The notes under the pieces: generated by a model
What the model was told of the DNA's origin: nothing
Databases searched by the model: none
The model's input: only the letters and a program-made list of their open reading frames with translations
DNA from: CAWANP01 sp963783445
GTDB taxonomy: Bacteria; Chloroflexota; Anaerolineae; JAAYZQ01
Reading direction: 5' to 3'
Assembly (NCBI GenBank): GCA_963783445.1
Contig: CAWANP010000015.1
Coordinates: forward strand, 62,001 to 126,000
DNA length: 64,000 nucleotides
In this document: one piece after another, positions 18,024 to 27,580 of the stretch
How positions within the stretch are numbered: the first letter of the stretch is position 1
Layout of the letters: the number at the start of each line of letters is the position of its first letter
Made by a program: the position numbers and the translations under genes

Positions 18024-19210
18024 ATGCAAGTTGCGGAGAGAGTTGCGAGCTTACCACCGTACGTCTTTGCCCAGGTGGGTCGCCGCATACGCGAACTAGA
18101 GGCCCAGGGAATGGATATCATCCGCCTGGACATCGGAAGCCCTGATCTGCCGCCGCCCGATTTCATCGTCGATGCCATGTATCGCTCGGCGCAGGATGCG
18201 GCCACAGCATGGCTACGGGGGCTACTATGGCATGCCGGCCTTGCGCGCAGGCAATGGCGACCTACTACCGAAGCGCTTTGGGGTGGAACTCGATCCCGAC
18301 ACGGAGGTTGCCCCCCTGATCGGCTCCAAGGAAGGCATTGTCAACACGGCGCTGGCCTTTGTGGATCCGGGCAGCGTGGTACTGGTGCCTGATCCAGGTT
18401 ATCCGACCTACACGCTGGGGACACTGCTGGCAGGTGGGGAAACGTACCCCGTGCCCCTACTAGCCGAGAATGACTTTCTGCCCGACCTGGATGCAATTCC
18501 CGAGGATGTGGTACGGTCGGCCCGGATCCTGTGGCTGAACTACCCCAATAATCCCACCGGCGCCGTTGCGCCCTTATCGTTCTTTGAGCGTGCGGTGGCC
18601 TTTGGCAAACAGCATGATGTTCTCATCTGCCATGACAATCCCTACTGCGACGTGACCTTCGGCGGCTATGCGGCGCCCAGCATTCTCCAGGTGCCGGGTG
18701 CGATGGACGTGGCGCTGGAGTTCAACTCGCTGTCCAAGGCCTACAACATGGCCGGCTGGCGGGTGGGCATGGCGGTTGGCAATGCTAGCGGCAGTTCAGG
18801 CACTGGCCCGGACCAAGACCAACGTCGATTCGGGCATTTTTCTGGCCATCCAGGATGCTTCTATCGTGGCCTTGACCGGCGACCAGTCGTGGCTGAAGGA
18901 GCGGAACGAGATCTACCGCGAGCGGCGGGATGTGATTCTGGCTGGTCTCGAGGAAGTCGGGATGCGGGCGCGCAAGCCGCAGGCCAGCCTGTACATTTGG
19001 GCTGAGACGCCGGAAGGTTACTCCTCGCAGGATTTCGCTACGCGGCTGCTGGAAGAAGCGGGCATCAGCATCACGCCAGGAACTGTCTTTGGTCCGCATG
19101 GAGAGGGTTATCTGCGTATCTCGCTGGGCATGAGCACCGAGCGCATCCGCGAGGCCATGGAGCGGCTAAAGAGCTTCGCTTCTGAGAAGAGGTGGAGATA
19201 TCGATCGTAG
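18024..19210 (+). CDS. class I/II aminotransferase (LL-diaminopimelate aminotransferase-like), frameshifted
   Basis: Fold type I PLP enzyme. Landmarks are RLDIGSPDLPPPDFIVDAM, a HGYGGYYGMPALR segment, the NYPNNPTGAVAP substrate/cofactor motif, CHDNPYCDVTF with the PLP-pyridine ligands, and the PLP lysine in FNSLSKAYNMAGWRVG. The C-terminal GEGYLRISLGM carries the carboxylate-binding Arg. The reading frame shifts near 18205, twice (compensating) near 18245 and 18275 where runs of G and A are mis-sized, and near 18785. The repaired protein is about 395 residues. It resembles DapL and related aminotransferases. Amino-acid specificity is not certain. Confidence 0.8.
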
Positions 19211-20530
19211 ATCTGTCGAAACTGGGCGCTCCTGCCAGCGGGCATTGCTGGTAGGGGCCCAACTGAAGGGCCATACAAGCGGCTGGGACATTGAGGACTT
19301 CTTTGGCTGAGCTGGGCCAGCTGTCCCGCACGGCCGGTCTGGAGGTCGCAGGCCAGACGTGGCAGCGCCTGGACCGTTTCAATCCGGCCACGCTGGTCGG
19401 CTCGGGCAAGGTGGAGGAATTGGTCGAGTTGCGCCGTGACCTGGCCTGCGATCTGATTGTCTTTGACGACGAGCTCTCCCCGCGACAGCTGCGGAACCTG
19501 GAGGAGGCGGTTGGGGATGAGGTCAAGATCCTGGATCGGACAGGCCTGATCCTTGACATCTTTGCCCAGCACGCCCGGACGCGGGAGGGCCAGCTCCAAG
19601 TGGAATTGGCCCAATACCAGTACCGCCTGCCTCGTCTGACCCGAGCCTGGACGCACCTGGCGCGCCAGGCCGGCGGCGGCGCGGCCCGAGGGGGAAGCGG
19701 GGGCGTGGGCCTGCGCGGGCCCGGGCGAGACCCAGCTCGAGGTGGACCGGCGGGAGATCGGGCGGCGCATTGCCCGGATCAAGGCGGACCTGGAGGAGGT
19801 ACGCCGGCACCGCCAGCTCCACCGCCGGCAGCGGAAACGGACGGCTGTGCCGGTGGTGGCCATCGTAGGCTATACCAACGCGGGCAAGTCGACGCTGCTC
19901 AATGCGCTGTCCGGGCGCCACGGTCCTGACCGAGGACAAGCTCTTTGCTACCCTGGATCCGACGACGCGGCGCGTGACCCTGCCCAATGGGCGCGACGTG
20001 CTTTTCTCCGATACGGTAGGCTTTATCCAAAAGCTGCCGACAGAGCTGGTCGCTGCCTTCCGGGCCACCTTGGAGGAGATCAACGAGGCGGATCTGATCC
20101 TGCACGTGGTGGACAGCACGCACCCCAACGCCTGCCAGCAGAGCGAGACGGTCATGGAGACGCTTGCCGAACTGGGTGTTGTGGACCAGCCAGTGCTGAC
20201 CGTGCTGAACAAGATCGATGGCTTGCCCGGCCAGCCCCTAGCGGGGATTGTCTGGATGTGTTCCCGGATAGTGTGGCGGTCTCGGCCCTGGAGGGGCAGG
20301 GCCTGGACGATCTCCTGGCGCGGGTCGAGGAGGTGCTTGGGGCTGAGATGGTTCCCGTTGAAGTCCAGATTCCCTACGAACGAGGCGATCTCGCAGCACT
20401 CTTCCACGAGCAGGGTACTGTAGTGACGATGAGGCATGATGGACAGGGAACAACCCTGTCGGGCTATCTCCCCCGCCGCTGGATGGAGGGCTTTCGTCCC
20501 TACCTGGTCCAGGCGAGCGGGATCCGGTGA
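19203..20530 (+). CDS. hflX: GTPase HflX, frameshifted, start uncertain
   Basis: Ribosome-associated GTPase that splits stalled ribosomes. The N-terminal domain reads RALLVGAQLKGHTSGWDIED, then after a shift LAELGQLSRTAGLEV, LVGSGKVEEL and TREGQLQVELAQYQYRLPRL. GPGETQLEVDRREIGRRI follows in a second frame, with the G1 loop GYTNAGKST. A third frame gives EDKLFATLDPTTRR, the G3 region SDTVGFIQKLP and the G4 motif NKID. The C-terminal part reads VFPDSVAVSALEGQGLDDLL. Four single-base shifts lie near 19300, 19725, 19915 and 20240, mostly in G, C or T runs. All pieces are well conserved. No ATG precedes RALLVG in frame, so the start is not fixed. Confidence 0.85.
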
Positions 20531-20851
20531 GGCCGATATTGCCCGTGGATGACGTTGCGGCCGTTTTCCCTTGGCTCTTTCCCTTGGAGCCAGGCCGGCT
20601 TCCCAAAACGATCTGAAGAGTCGGATGGCGTGGGCTTCTGGATCCTGGCAGTATGCATCCGGAGTGACGTCCAGGTGGACCTGACGTCGGGCGGCTTGGA
20701 CTGAAGGCTTGCTGGCTGCAAAGCGTTTTACCACCTGTGCATGGGGCTTTGGCGTTCCGTGGGGCTCCGGTCAGGAGACCTTGCCGAACAGGAGTCTGCG
20801 GCCGGGCTGGATGCGGTTGCGCTTGGGAACCCCTTGCCAAGCAGGTGAAGA
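20531..20851. other. 321-bp convergent intergenic region
   Basis: Lies between the ends of hflX and ligA. A leftward open frame beginning at 20734 (with PDAYCQDPEAHAIRLFRSFW) runs on into the antisense of hflX. It was not recognised as a real gene. No terminator-like hairpin with a T tract was seen. Confidence 0.35.
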
Positions 20852-22879
20852 CTATCCCCCGACCATTGCTCGCAGGGCAGCCTCATCCAGCACGGGTACT
20901 CCCAGTTTCTCTGCCTTGGCCAGCTTGCTGCCAGCTCGCTCCCCGGCCAGCAAGTAGCTGGTTTTGCCACTAACCGAACCTGTCACTTTGCCACCCTGTG
21001 CTTGAATGAGAGCTTTGGCTTGTTCCCGGCTCATCGTTGGCAGCGTACCCGTGACCACAAAGGTCAGGCCTTCCAGTGGCTGAGCCCCCAGTGGTTCCGT
21101 TGCCTCTGCCTCGGTGCAGACGCCTGCTGCCTTGAGTTTCTCTACCACTTTCCGATTGGGCTCGAGGGCGAACCAGTCCAGGACGCTGGCCGCTAGAATT
21201 GGGCCGATGCCTGGAACCTGCTCCAGTTCTTCCTGAGACGTGGCAGCGAGAGCATCGAGGGAACCGAACTGGTCCATCAGCAGTTGTGCTACCGTACCGC
21301 CCACACCCCGGATGCCCAAGGCTGTCAGCAGGCGGGCAGGATTTTGTTCTTTGCTGTCTCTGATGGCTGCTAGAAGGTTGGCCACCTTCTTTTCGGCAAA
21401 ACCCTCCAGAGGCAGGAGTTGATCTGCAGATAGGTAATAGATATCGGCTACGTCGCTCAGAAACTCTAGCTCGACAAAGAGCTCGGCTTGCCGGATGCCA
21501 AAGCCCTCGACGTCCATTGCTCCCCGACTGACAAAGTGTTCGACAGAGCGAACCATCTGGGCTGGACAGGCGGTATTGGCGCAGTAGTAGGCGACCTCAC
21601 CCTCGGGGTGCTCCACCGGCTCACCGCAGATGGGACAGCGATCAGGCATCTGCCACGGTTCCGCCTCCATTAGGCGGAGTTCCAGGATCGGGCGAAGTAC
21701 CTGGGGGATCACCTCACCAGCCCGCTTGATGACGACCATGTCCCCCTCGCGAATGTCTCGCTCGGCCACATAGTCAGCGTTGTGCAGGGTAGCGTTGCTG
21801 ACCGTGACCCCACCGACCCGAACCGGCTCAAGCTCAGCAGCAGGATTGAGGCTGCCGGTCCGGCCCACATTGACCACGATCCGTTTCAGACGCGTCACCG
21901 CCTCGGGGGCCGGGTATTTGTAGGCCACGGCCCAGCGAGGGGCATTGCCCACGGCTCCCAGCCGTTCCTGGGTGGCGAAATCATCGATCTTGATGACCAA
22001 CCCATCCGCCTCAAAGTTGAGCTTCTCCCGCTGCGCCTCCCAGGCGACACAGAACTCGATCAACTCCGCAAAGTCGACAAAGCGCCGGTTCTGGTCGCTG
22101 ACCGGGAAGCCAAGTTGTCGCAGGTATTCCAGCGCTTCCCACTGGCTGCCCAGCACTGAAATGCCCTCAGCCTCTACAATCTGGTAGCAAAAGAGGTACA
22201 GTGGTCGCGATGCGGTGATGCTCGAATCGAGAACGCGCAGGCTTCCCGCGGCAGTATTGCGCGGGTTGGCATAGGTCTTTTTCCCAGCAGATTTCTGTTC
22301 CCGGTTAAAGGTTTCAAAGGCGTCGATGGGCATGTAGGCTTCGCCCCTGACAACCAGTCGAGGTGGCGCCTGTGTTTCCTCGTTGCCGGCGCCCGGTACT
22401 GGCACTCGGAGGGGCAATGCCTTGACTGTGCGTAGATTGGCGGTGATGTCCTCGCCACGCAGTCCGTCGCCCCGAGTGGCACCCAGGGTGAACAGGCCAT
22501 TGACATAGTGCAAGACGACGGTGAGTCCGTCGATCTTGGGTTCGACGACGTAGGCCGGCTCCGGGGTTCCCTCCGGCAGAAGGCGCAGGAAGCGGTCACG
22601 CCAGGCCCAGAGTTCGTCGGGGTTGAAGGCGTTGCCCAGGCTGAGCATGGCGCGTGGATGTGAAACGGCGCTGAATTCTTCACGTACCGGGCCTCCAACA
22701 CGCTGCGTGGGCGAGTCAGGCGTGATCAGTTCCGGGTTATCTGCCTCCAGTTCAGCCAGTTCTCGATAGAGGGTGTCGTAGGCGTCATCACTGATGACCG
22801 GATCGTCCAGCACGTGATACCGGTGGAGGTGGTAATTCAACTGCTCGTGTAGTACTCGTATGCGTTCGGCCGCGTTCAT
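20852..22879 (-). CDS. ligA: NAD-dependent DNA ligase LigA
   Basis: Seals nicks in replication and repair using NAD+. Full-length (675 residues) with domains in the standard order: Ia helices (LNYHLHRYHVLDDP); the adenylation domain with the catalytic lysine in VVEPKIDGLTVVLHY; the OB fold; a four-cysteine zinc finger (CPICGEPV, then CANTACPAQ); helix-hairpin-helix repeats (EQVPGIGPILAASVL); and a C-terminal BRCT domain from FVVTGTLPTMSREQAK to the end. The usual Ala after KIDG is Thr here. GGAGGC is just before the ATG. No frameshift is present in 2 kb. Confidence 0.97.
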   Translation of the reverse strand: MNAAERIRVLHEQLNYHLHRYHVLDDPVISDDAYDTLYRELAELEADNPELITPDSPTQRVGGPVREEFSAVSHPRAMLSLGNAFNPDELWAWRDRFLRLLPEGTPEPAYVVEPKIDGLTVVLHYVNGLFTLGATRGDGLRGEDITANLRTVKALPLRVPVPGAGNEETQAPPRLVVRGEAYMPIDAFETFNREQKSAGKKTYANPRNTAAGSLRVLDSSITASRPLYLFCYQIVEAEGISVLGSQWEALEYLRQLGFPVSDQNRRFVDFAELIEFCVAWEAQREKLNFEADGLVIKIDDFATQERLGAVGNAPRWAVAYKYPAPEAVTRLKRIVVNVGRTGSLNPAAELEPVRVGGVTVSNATLHNADYVAERDIREGDMVVIKRAGEVIPQVLRPILELRLMEAEPWQMPDRCPICGEPVEHPEGEVAYYCANTACPAQMVRSVEHFVSRGAMDVEGFGIRQAELFVELEFLSDVADIYYLSADQLLPLEGFAEKKVANLLAAIRDSKEQNPARLLTALGIRGVGGTVAQLLMDQFGSLDALAATSQEELEQVPGIGPILAASVLDWFALEPNRKVVEKLKAAGVCTEAEATEPLGAQPLEGLTFVVTGTLPTMSREQAKALIQAQGGKVTGSVSGKTSYLLAGERAGSKLAKAEKLGVPVLDEAALRAMVGG

Positions 22880-23100
22880 AGCTTGTGCCTCCGAATACCA
22901 GCGGACGGCGGTGTTTGAATTCTGGCCTGGAGCACCAGCCTATGCTTCTTCCCCAAATTCGAGACTGGATAGGGGCCATTGCCCTTGTATCCCTCGCCTA
23001 TCACGGGGTGAATCAACCTGTGCTGGTGCGAAAGTCAAGCTGCACCTATTTGATAGTCCTTTACTTCTTGTCGGCCACTGTCACAGTCTACTGCAGGCTA

Positions 23101-23147
23101 GACCTCGGGGGTTACGAACCTACGGTTCGTTGAAGACCCCCGAGGTC
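23101..23147. repeat. nested inverted repeat, REP-like element or bidirectional terminator
   Basis: GACCTCGGGGGT at 23101-23112 pairs perfectly with ACCCCCGAGGTC at 23136-23147. Inside, ACGAACC (23114-23120) pairs with GGTTCGT (23124-23130) around a TAC loop. The two stems are separated by a 1-by-5 internal bulge. It lies between the start of ligA and the end of the DUF4438 gene, so it could end leftward transcription of neither or separate the two units. No T tract flanks it. Confidence 0.6.
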
Positions 23148-23161
23148 AGCTTCCGGGTACT

Positions 23162-24052
23162 CTAGGGCGCGGCAGGAGTCCCAATGCCCAACAGATCCGC
23201 GATGTTGGCCTGGGGATCGATCACCGGTTCGATCAGCGAGGTCTCGCAAGTCATGAGTGTCGTGACCCCCGGACCATGCCCGGCGCGCAGGCAGTCACTG
23301 TGAACCACGACGCCAATGGTAACGGCTCCCTGCCGATAGGCTCTTCCGTACCGATTGTCGTGATCCATCAAAGCCACGAAATCTCCAAATCGGATCTTGT
23401 CCAGTTGATATTCCTCCATGGTCGCTGGATCACTGGTCACAATGTCATAATCGCCCTTGGCCACGTGCGCTGCGCCAATTCCTGATCCCAGTGCGGCTGC
23501 AGGTACGATGGTCGTCACCGGAATCTTTAGCCCTGTGCCGCTCGATTCTTTGATCTTCATCTTGTGCAACAGCGTCGGGTCAAGATTGAAGAGTACGATG
23601 TCCAGGTAGTCGACCAATTTCAGTCCCTGGCCTTGGGCGTGAATCATGATTTTATCGTCGTAGGTGAGATCTTTTTTCACCTCGTAGGGAAAATCGACCA
23701 TGACGTGCTCTGATCCTCCGTGGTGGCCCAGGACGTAGCCGATCGCACCCTCCGCTTTCCCGGAGATGACGGTTGCCTTGTTGCCTACGCAGGCAAACAC
23801 CTGAAGGGATACGTTTGGATGCTCGAAGGGTTTGTTCGTATCAGCGGTACAGCTCACGCCAGGCTCGACGTGGTCTCCCGCCCAGCCAAATGCAGAGTCG
23901 CCCACCTGGATGTTCAGCGTGATGCCGCCAATCCCGGGCAGGATGAAGGGGACTCCCTGATGGTCGACACCCCAGGTACCCCTCGTCTTGGGCGGGCCGG
24001 CCTGACATTGTAGCAGGAATTCTACGATCTTGTCTTCATTCGTCTTGAGCAT
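23162..24052 (-). CDS. DUF4438 domain-containing protein
   Basis: A 296-residue soluble protein that I recognise as the DUF4438 family, known from Thermotoga and other anaerobes, with a structure but no assigned reaction. Conserved-looking stretches are LPGIGGITLNIQVGDSAFGWAGDHVEPGVS, GYVLGHHGGSEHVMVDF, VPAAALGSGIGAAH and ALMDHDNRYGRAYRQGAVTIGVVVHSD. Several His/Asp residues in these Gly-rich motifs could bind metal, but this is inference. GGAGA precedes the ATG. It lies 64 bases downstream of the saccharopine-dehydrogenase-like gene and is probably co-transcribed with it. Confidence 0.78.
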   Translation of the reverse strand: MLKTNEDKIVEFLLQCQAGPPKTRGTWGVDHQGVPFILPGIGGITLNIQVGDSAFGWAGDHVEPGVSCTADTNKPFEHPNVSLQVFACVGNKATVISGKAEGAIGYVLGHHGGSEHVMVDFPYEVKKDLTYDDKIMIHAQGQGLKLVDYLDIVLFNLDPTLLHKMKIKESSGTGLKIPVTTIVPAAALGSGIGAAHVAKGDYDIVTSDPATMEEYQLDKIRFGDFVALMDHDNRYGRAYRQGAVTIGVVVHSDCLRAGHGPGVTTLMTCETSLIEPVIDPQANIADLLGIGTPAAP

Positions 24053-24115
24053 GTCTTCTCCAATCTGATAGTATGGTTTTCGGAGCCCTTTTGCCGGGCT
24101 GCACTTCCTAGCACG

Positions 24116-25291
24116 TCAATGGATCTGGCAGGAGGTGATTTGGATCCCTCTTTTCTGCAGTTCCCGGGCAAAAGGTTCATAGGGCACATCGTTGACGGCC
24201 GCGACCAGACCCCGCTTGTTGATCTGGCCGGAGGCGATCATCTGGGCGCCGATGCTGGCCGTGTAGCCCACGGTGCGGCACATGGCTGTGTGGCCTGTTT
24301 CCAGGTCGCGCAGGTCGATGACCTCGTGTAGAACCCGCGTTCTTTTGCCATCCTTCCAGCCTGTCACATCGATGCGTACCACCACCACGTCCCGCTCATC
24401 GGGCCCGTACTGGATATGAGGCTCGATGACGGCGGCCAGGAAGTGCTTGCGGTCTACTGTCATGCCGTCTACTGCCACGGGTTCTTCGTCCAAAAGACGG
24501 AGGTCCACCAGCGTCTGCCATAGGGCACAGTGGCCTGGCCAGCGCAGCACGTAGCGTCCCAAGGTGCGCAGCCCAGCGGGGTCAAGGCCCAGCAGCTTGG
24601 CGTATTTGAATGCATCGCCGTTGGGAAAAGCCTCTAGCCGTCCCAAACCCTCAAGCTCGACCTCGTGGATGTTCTGTGGTAGGAACATCTCTGTAGCGCC
24701 GATGTCGACGATCTGTCCATCCCGGATTACGCGCCCGGCGCGCAGATAGGACTTGAGCACCCCGTCAAAAGTCCACGTTACCTTGTACTTGAGCGTACCC
24801 GTCGCTGCGGCTGGTTCCGGAAAGCCCGCGCCGTAGGTGATGATCTGCTCGACGCTATCCAGTGAACGAACGGCTTCTCCCAGCAGTACCAGGTCGATGC
24901 CAGGGTCCATGCCGAACTCAGGCAGGAGGGTGATGCTCTTTGCTTTGGCCTCGTCTGCCAGACTGGCCAAGCCTGGTGTGACATAAGATGCGTTGACCAG
25001 GTGCGCACCAAGCGCAATGGCGGCGCGGGCCACGTTGTCGTGAAAGACCATGGGCATGAGGTCGATGACCACATCCGGCCGGCTGGCCACCAACCGCTCG
25101 ATGCTGGCCGGGTTCGCAGCGTCAACCTGCTCGCAGATTACCTTGTCGCCGTACCTCTGGTCCTCGACGTGATCCATGAGGGCATTGAAATCGCGATCGG
25201 CGGCGACAACTTGTTCCACTGTTTCGCTGGCCGCTAAATCGTGGAGGGCTGCCTTTCCCTGCATGCCTACACCCAGCAGTAGGATCCTCAT
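24116..25291 (-). CDS. saccharopine dehydrogenase-like oxidoreductase
   Basis: NAD(P)-dependent dehydrogenase of the saccharopine/lysine 6-dehydrogenase family, 391 residues. The Rossmann motif is LLLGVGMQGKAALHDL at the N-terminus. DVVIDLMPMVFHDNVARAAI and LLPEFGMDPGIDLVLLG are family signatures, the latter at the substrate-binding domain entrance. The family includes lysine 6-dehydrogenase, saccharopine reductases and carboxynorspermidine-type enzymes, so the amino acid acted on is uncertain. GAGGAGA lies upstream of the ATG. Neighbours are a hotdog thioesterase upstream and DUF4438 downstream. Confidence 0.82.
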   Translation of the reverse strand: MRILLLGVGMQGKAALHDLAASETVEQVVAADRDFNALMDHVEDQRYGDKVICEQVDAANPASIERLVASRPDVVIDLMPMVFHDNVARAAIALGAHLVNASYVTPGLASLADEAKAKSITLLPEFGMDPGIDLVLLGEAVRSLDSVEQIITYGAGFPEPAAATGTLKYKVTWTFDGVLKSYLRAGRVIRDGQIVDIGATEMFLPQNIHEVELEGLGRLEAFPNGDAFKYAKLLGLDPAGLRTLGRYVLRWPGHCALWQTLVDLRLLDEEPVAVDGMTVDRKHFLAAVIEPHIQYGPDERDVVVVRIDVTGWKDGKRTRVLHEVIDLRDLETGHTAMCRTVGYTASIGAQMIASGQINKRGLVAAVNDVPYEPFARELQKRGIQITSCQIH

Positions 25292-25331
25292 GGTTTTCTC
25301 TCCTCACGTATCGCTGATGTTCGGCGCAAAA

Positions 25332-26183
25332 TCAGCCCGAAATCTTGTCTGGGATGCGGACTGGCTTGCCACTTCTGGCATCAACCCAGGCCCAAAGCGT
25401 GCGCGCGCGTGCTACCGGCGCCCCGTCGCTGACCCGGGTCAGGACAAAGTGCCGTAACGCTGTCGTATGCTTCATGTCGGAGGCCCAGGTTGCCACTTCC
25501 ACATCGTCGTCCAGGATTGCTGCCTGCTTGTACTCGAGTTGATGGCGCCGGGCGATGATGGCAAAGCCCTCTGCCTGCATTCGGTCCGGCGGCCAACCGT
25601 AGGATGTAGCTACCTGAAGGGCACAATCCTCGACGTAGGCCAGGTACACGGCATTGTTTACGTGGTGCGCTGGGTCCAGATCCCGCCATTCGACCCGGCG
25701 CTGCTGGCGGAATACCTCCAGGGGGACAGGCGCTGGGGTTGGAAACCGAGGACGGGGCGGCGCTGAATCAGGCGGCCCCTCGGGCCAGAAGCCGCTGATC
25801 ATCTCTGCCGGGATAGGGGCGGGCCGGTGGGTCACAGTGTCCAGGTATACCCAGTCGGTCATCCCCCGGGCTGCCAGTTCCCCCGTGTAGGTATTGCGTA
25901 GCTCGTAGGCACGGCGGGAGCGAACCCTTCTGAAATCAACCACCCAGGTCTTGACCTCTACCGAGTCGCCATAGCGCAGGGGATGCAGGTATTCGACGTC
26001 GGTCTCACGGACCAGCCAGTGGCAGCCCATGGCCTCGTAGCGCGCCATGTCATAGCCGGCTGCTGCAGAGGCGTCAAAGGCTGCCTCTTGCATGTAGCGC
26101 AAATAGTTGGCATTGTTGACGTGTCCATACCCGTCGCATTCATAGTGGCGTACCTGGAACGCTCGCACATGGGTCAGGGGCAT
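25332..26183 (-). CDS. tandem hotdog acyl-CoA/acyl-ACP thioesterase
   Basis: Two 4HBT-type hotdog domains in one 283-residue chain. The first has YECDGYGHVNNANYLRYMQ and the second WRDLDPAHHVNNAVYLAYVED, so both keep the catalytic Asp and the HVNN motif. A Pro-rich linker near residues 135-155 joins them. This duplicated layout is that of acyl-ACP thioesterase (FatA-like) and bacterial acyl-CoA thioesterases, which release free acids from CoA or ACP. It precedes the dehydrogenase gene in the leftward run. Confidence 0.85.
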   Translation of the reverse strand: MPLTHVRAFQVRHYECDGYGHVNNANYLRYMQEAAFDASAAAGYDMARYEAMGCHWLVRETDVEYLHPLRYGDSVEVKTWVVDFRRVRSRRAYELRNTYTGELAARGMTDWVYLDTVTHRPAPIPAEMISGFWPEGPPDSAPPRPRFPTPAPVPLEVFRQQRRVEWRDLDPAHHVNNAVYLAYVEDCALQVATSYGWPPDRMQAEGFAIIARRHQLEYKQAAILDDDVEVATWASDMKHTTALRHFVLTRVSDGAPVARARTLWAWVDARSGKPVRIPDKISG

Positions 26184-26202
26184 GGTGTTCTTCCGTCCAT
26201 CT

Positions 26203-27546
26203 CTACTTGGCGGCCACGTTGGCGGCTACCAGGATGGGATCCCAGACCGGCGCAAAGGGTGGCGCATAGCTCAGGTCCAGTTGTCGCAGGTCGTTGACGG
26301 TGTTGCGATTGTAGAGCGCTGTGGCCAGTACATCGATGCGCTTCGCCACGCCGCGCTTGCCGACAATCTGCCCACCCAGAAGCTGGCCGCTGTCCTCGTC
26401 GGTGACCAGCTTGACGTGGATCTGCGAGGCGCCGGGAAAGTAGTGAGAAATGTCCATGGCTGTGATCATGGTCTCGCGGACGTTGTGGCCGTAGGACCTG
26501 GCCTTTTCTGCGGTGAGGCCCGTGGAGGCCACGGCCAGATCAAAGATCCGTACCACCGTGGTACCCACCACGCCGCCAAAGGCAGCCGTACCGCCCGCAG
26601 CGTTGGTGCCGGCCACGCGCCCTTGCTTGTTGGCCGTAGTGCCCAGAGGGATGTAGGCCGGTTCGCCGCTAACCAGGTGCAGCGCCTCGGAGCAGTCACC
26701 TGCGGCGTACACGCCTGGTACATTGGTCTGCATGCTGCTGTTGGTTGCGATCGCCCCGGTTGTGCCCAGGGCCACGCCCGCATCTTGGGCTAGCGTGACG
26801 TTGGGCTGCGCGCCCATGCCCAGCAAGGCGACGTCGCAGGGCAATCGCGCTTCCTCGGTGACCACTGCCTCCACTCTGTCCTTGCCCTCGAAGGCTATGG
26901 GCGTGCCCTTGACCACGGTCACGCCCTTCCGGGCCAGCTCCGTCGCGAGCAACTCGCGCACATCGTCGTCGAGCGCGGCTCGCATTACTTTGCCTGAGCG
27001 GATCACAAGCGTAACATTCAAGCCCCGACGATGGAAGGTCTCGGCCATCTCCAGGCCGACATAGCCGCCGCCAACAACCACAGCTCGTTTGGGCCCGTGC
27101 TCGGCAAGGAACGCCTGGAGGGCCAGGCCAGACTCGAGGGATCGCAGGCCAAAGATGCCCTCCATGGCAGATCCGGACAAGGGCGGGCGGATGGCGCGCG
27201 CCCCGCTGCCAATGACAAGCTTGTCATAATCTTGCACGAGCTTGCGGCCGTCTTCGAGATCGTGGACGCGCACTGCTTGGGCCCCCACGTCAATGGAGGT
27301 GACTGCGTGGCGGAGGTGTACAGTCACGCCTTGTTTGGCCATCTGCGCCGGGGTGCGCTGGATGAGTGCCTGATAGCCGGGAATGTCTCCCGCGACAAAA
27401 TAGGGGATACCGCAAGAGGCGAAGGAGATGAATCGACCTCTTTCATAGACCACGATCTCCAATTCGCGGTCCACACGCGCTGCCTTGGCCGCGGCGCTCA
27501 TGCCTGCCGCCCCGCCGCCGATCACGACCAGACGCTTGGTTCCCAT
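26203..27546 (-). CDS. FAD-dependent pyridine nucleotide-disulfide oxidoreductase (CoA-disulfide reductase/NADH oxidase type)
   Basis: A 447-residue flavoprotein. The FAD motif is VVIGGGAAGMSAAAKAAR, followed by the single redox cysteine in FISFASCGIPYF, which marks CoA-disulfide reductases and NADH oxidases/persulfide reductases. The NAD(P) motif is AVVVGGGYVGLEMAE and the second FAD motif is VPGVYAAGDCSE. The C-terminal dimerisation domain is complete and no rhodanese domain is fused. Likely role is thiol or oxygen/peroxide detoxification. AAGGAGG lies before the ATG. Confidence 0.9.
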   Translation of the reverse strand: MGTKRLVVIGGGAAGMSAAAKAARVDRELEIVVYERGRFISFASCGIPYFVAGDIPGYQALIQRTPAQMAKQGVTVHLRHAVTSIDVGAQAVRVHDLEDGRKLVQDYDKLVIGSGARAIRPPLSGSAMEGIFGLRSLESGLALQAFLAEHGPKRAVVVGGGYVGLEMAETFHRRGLNVTLVIRSGKVMRAALDDDVRELLATELARKGVTVVKGTPIAFEGKDRVEAVVTEEARLPCDVALLGMGAQPNVTLAQDAGVALGTTGAIATNSSMQTNVPGVYAAGDCSEALHLVSGEPAYIPLGTTANKQGRVAGTNAAGGTAAFGGVVGTTVVRIFDLAVASTGLTAEKARSYGHNVRETMITAMDISHYFPGASQIHVKLVTDEDSGQLLGGQIVGKRGVAKRIDVLATALYNRNTVNDLRQLDLSYAPPFAPVWDPILVAANVAAK

Positions 27547-27580
27547 GGGTGCCTCCTTGCCCCGCCCAGGTCTAGGCGTC

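Noticed and set aside
16704..20530. Programmed ribosomal frameshifting
   Set aside because: There are too many shifts, in three unrelated genes, without slippery heptamers followed by pseudoknots.
19523..20734. A 403-residue leftward open frame opposite hflX
   Set aside because: It is antisense to conserved hflX sequence; its first 60 residues (20734-20535) have no recognisable relative.
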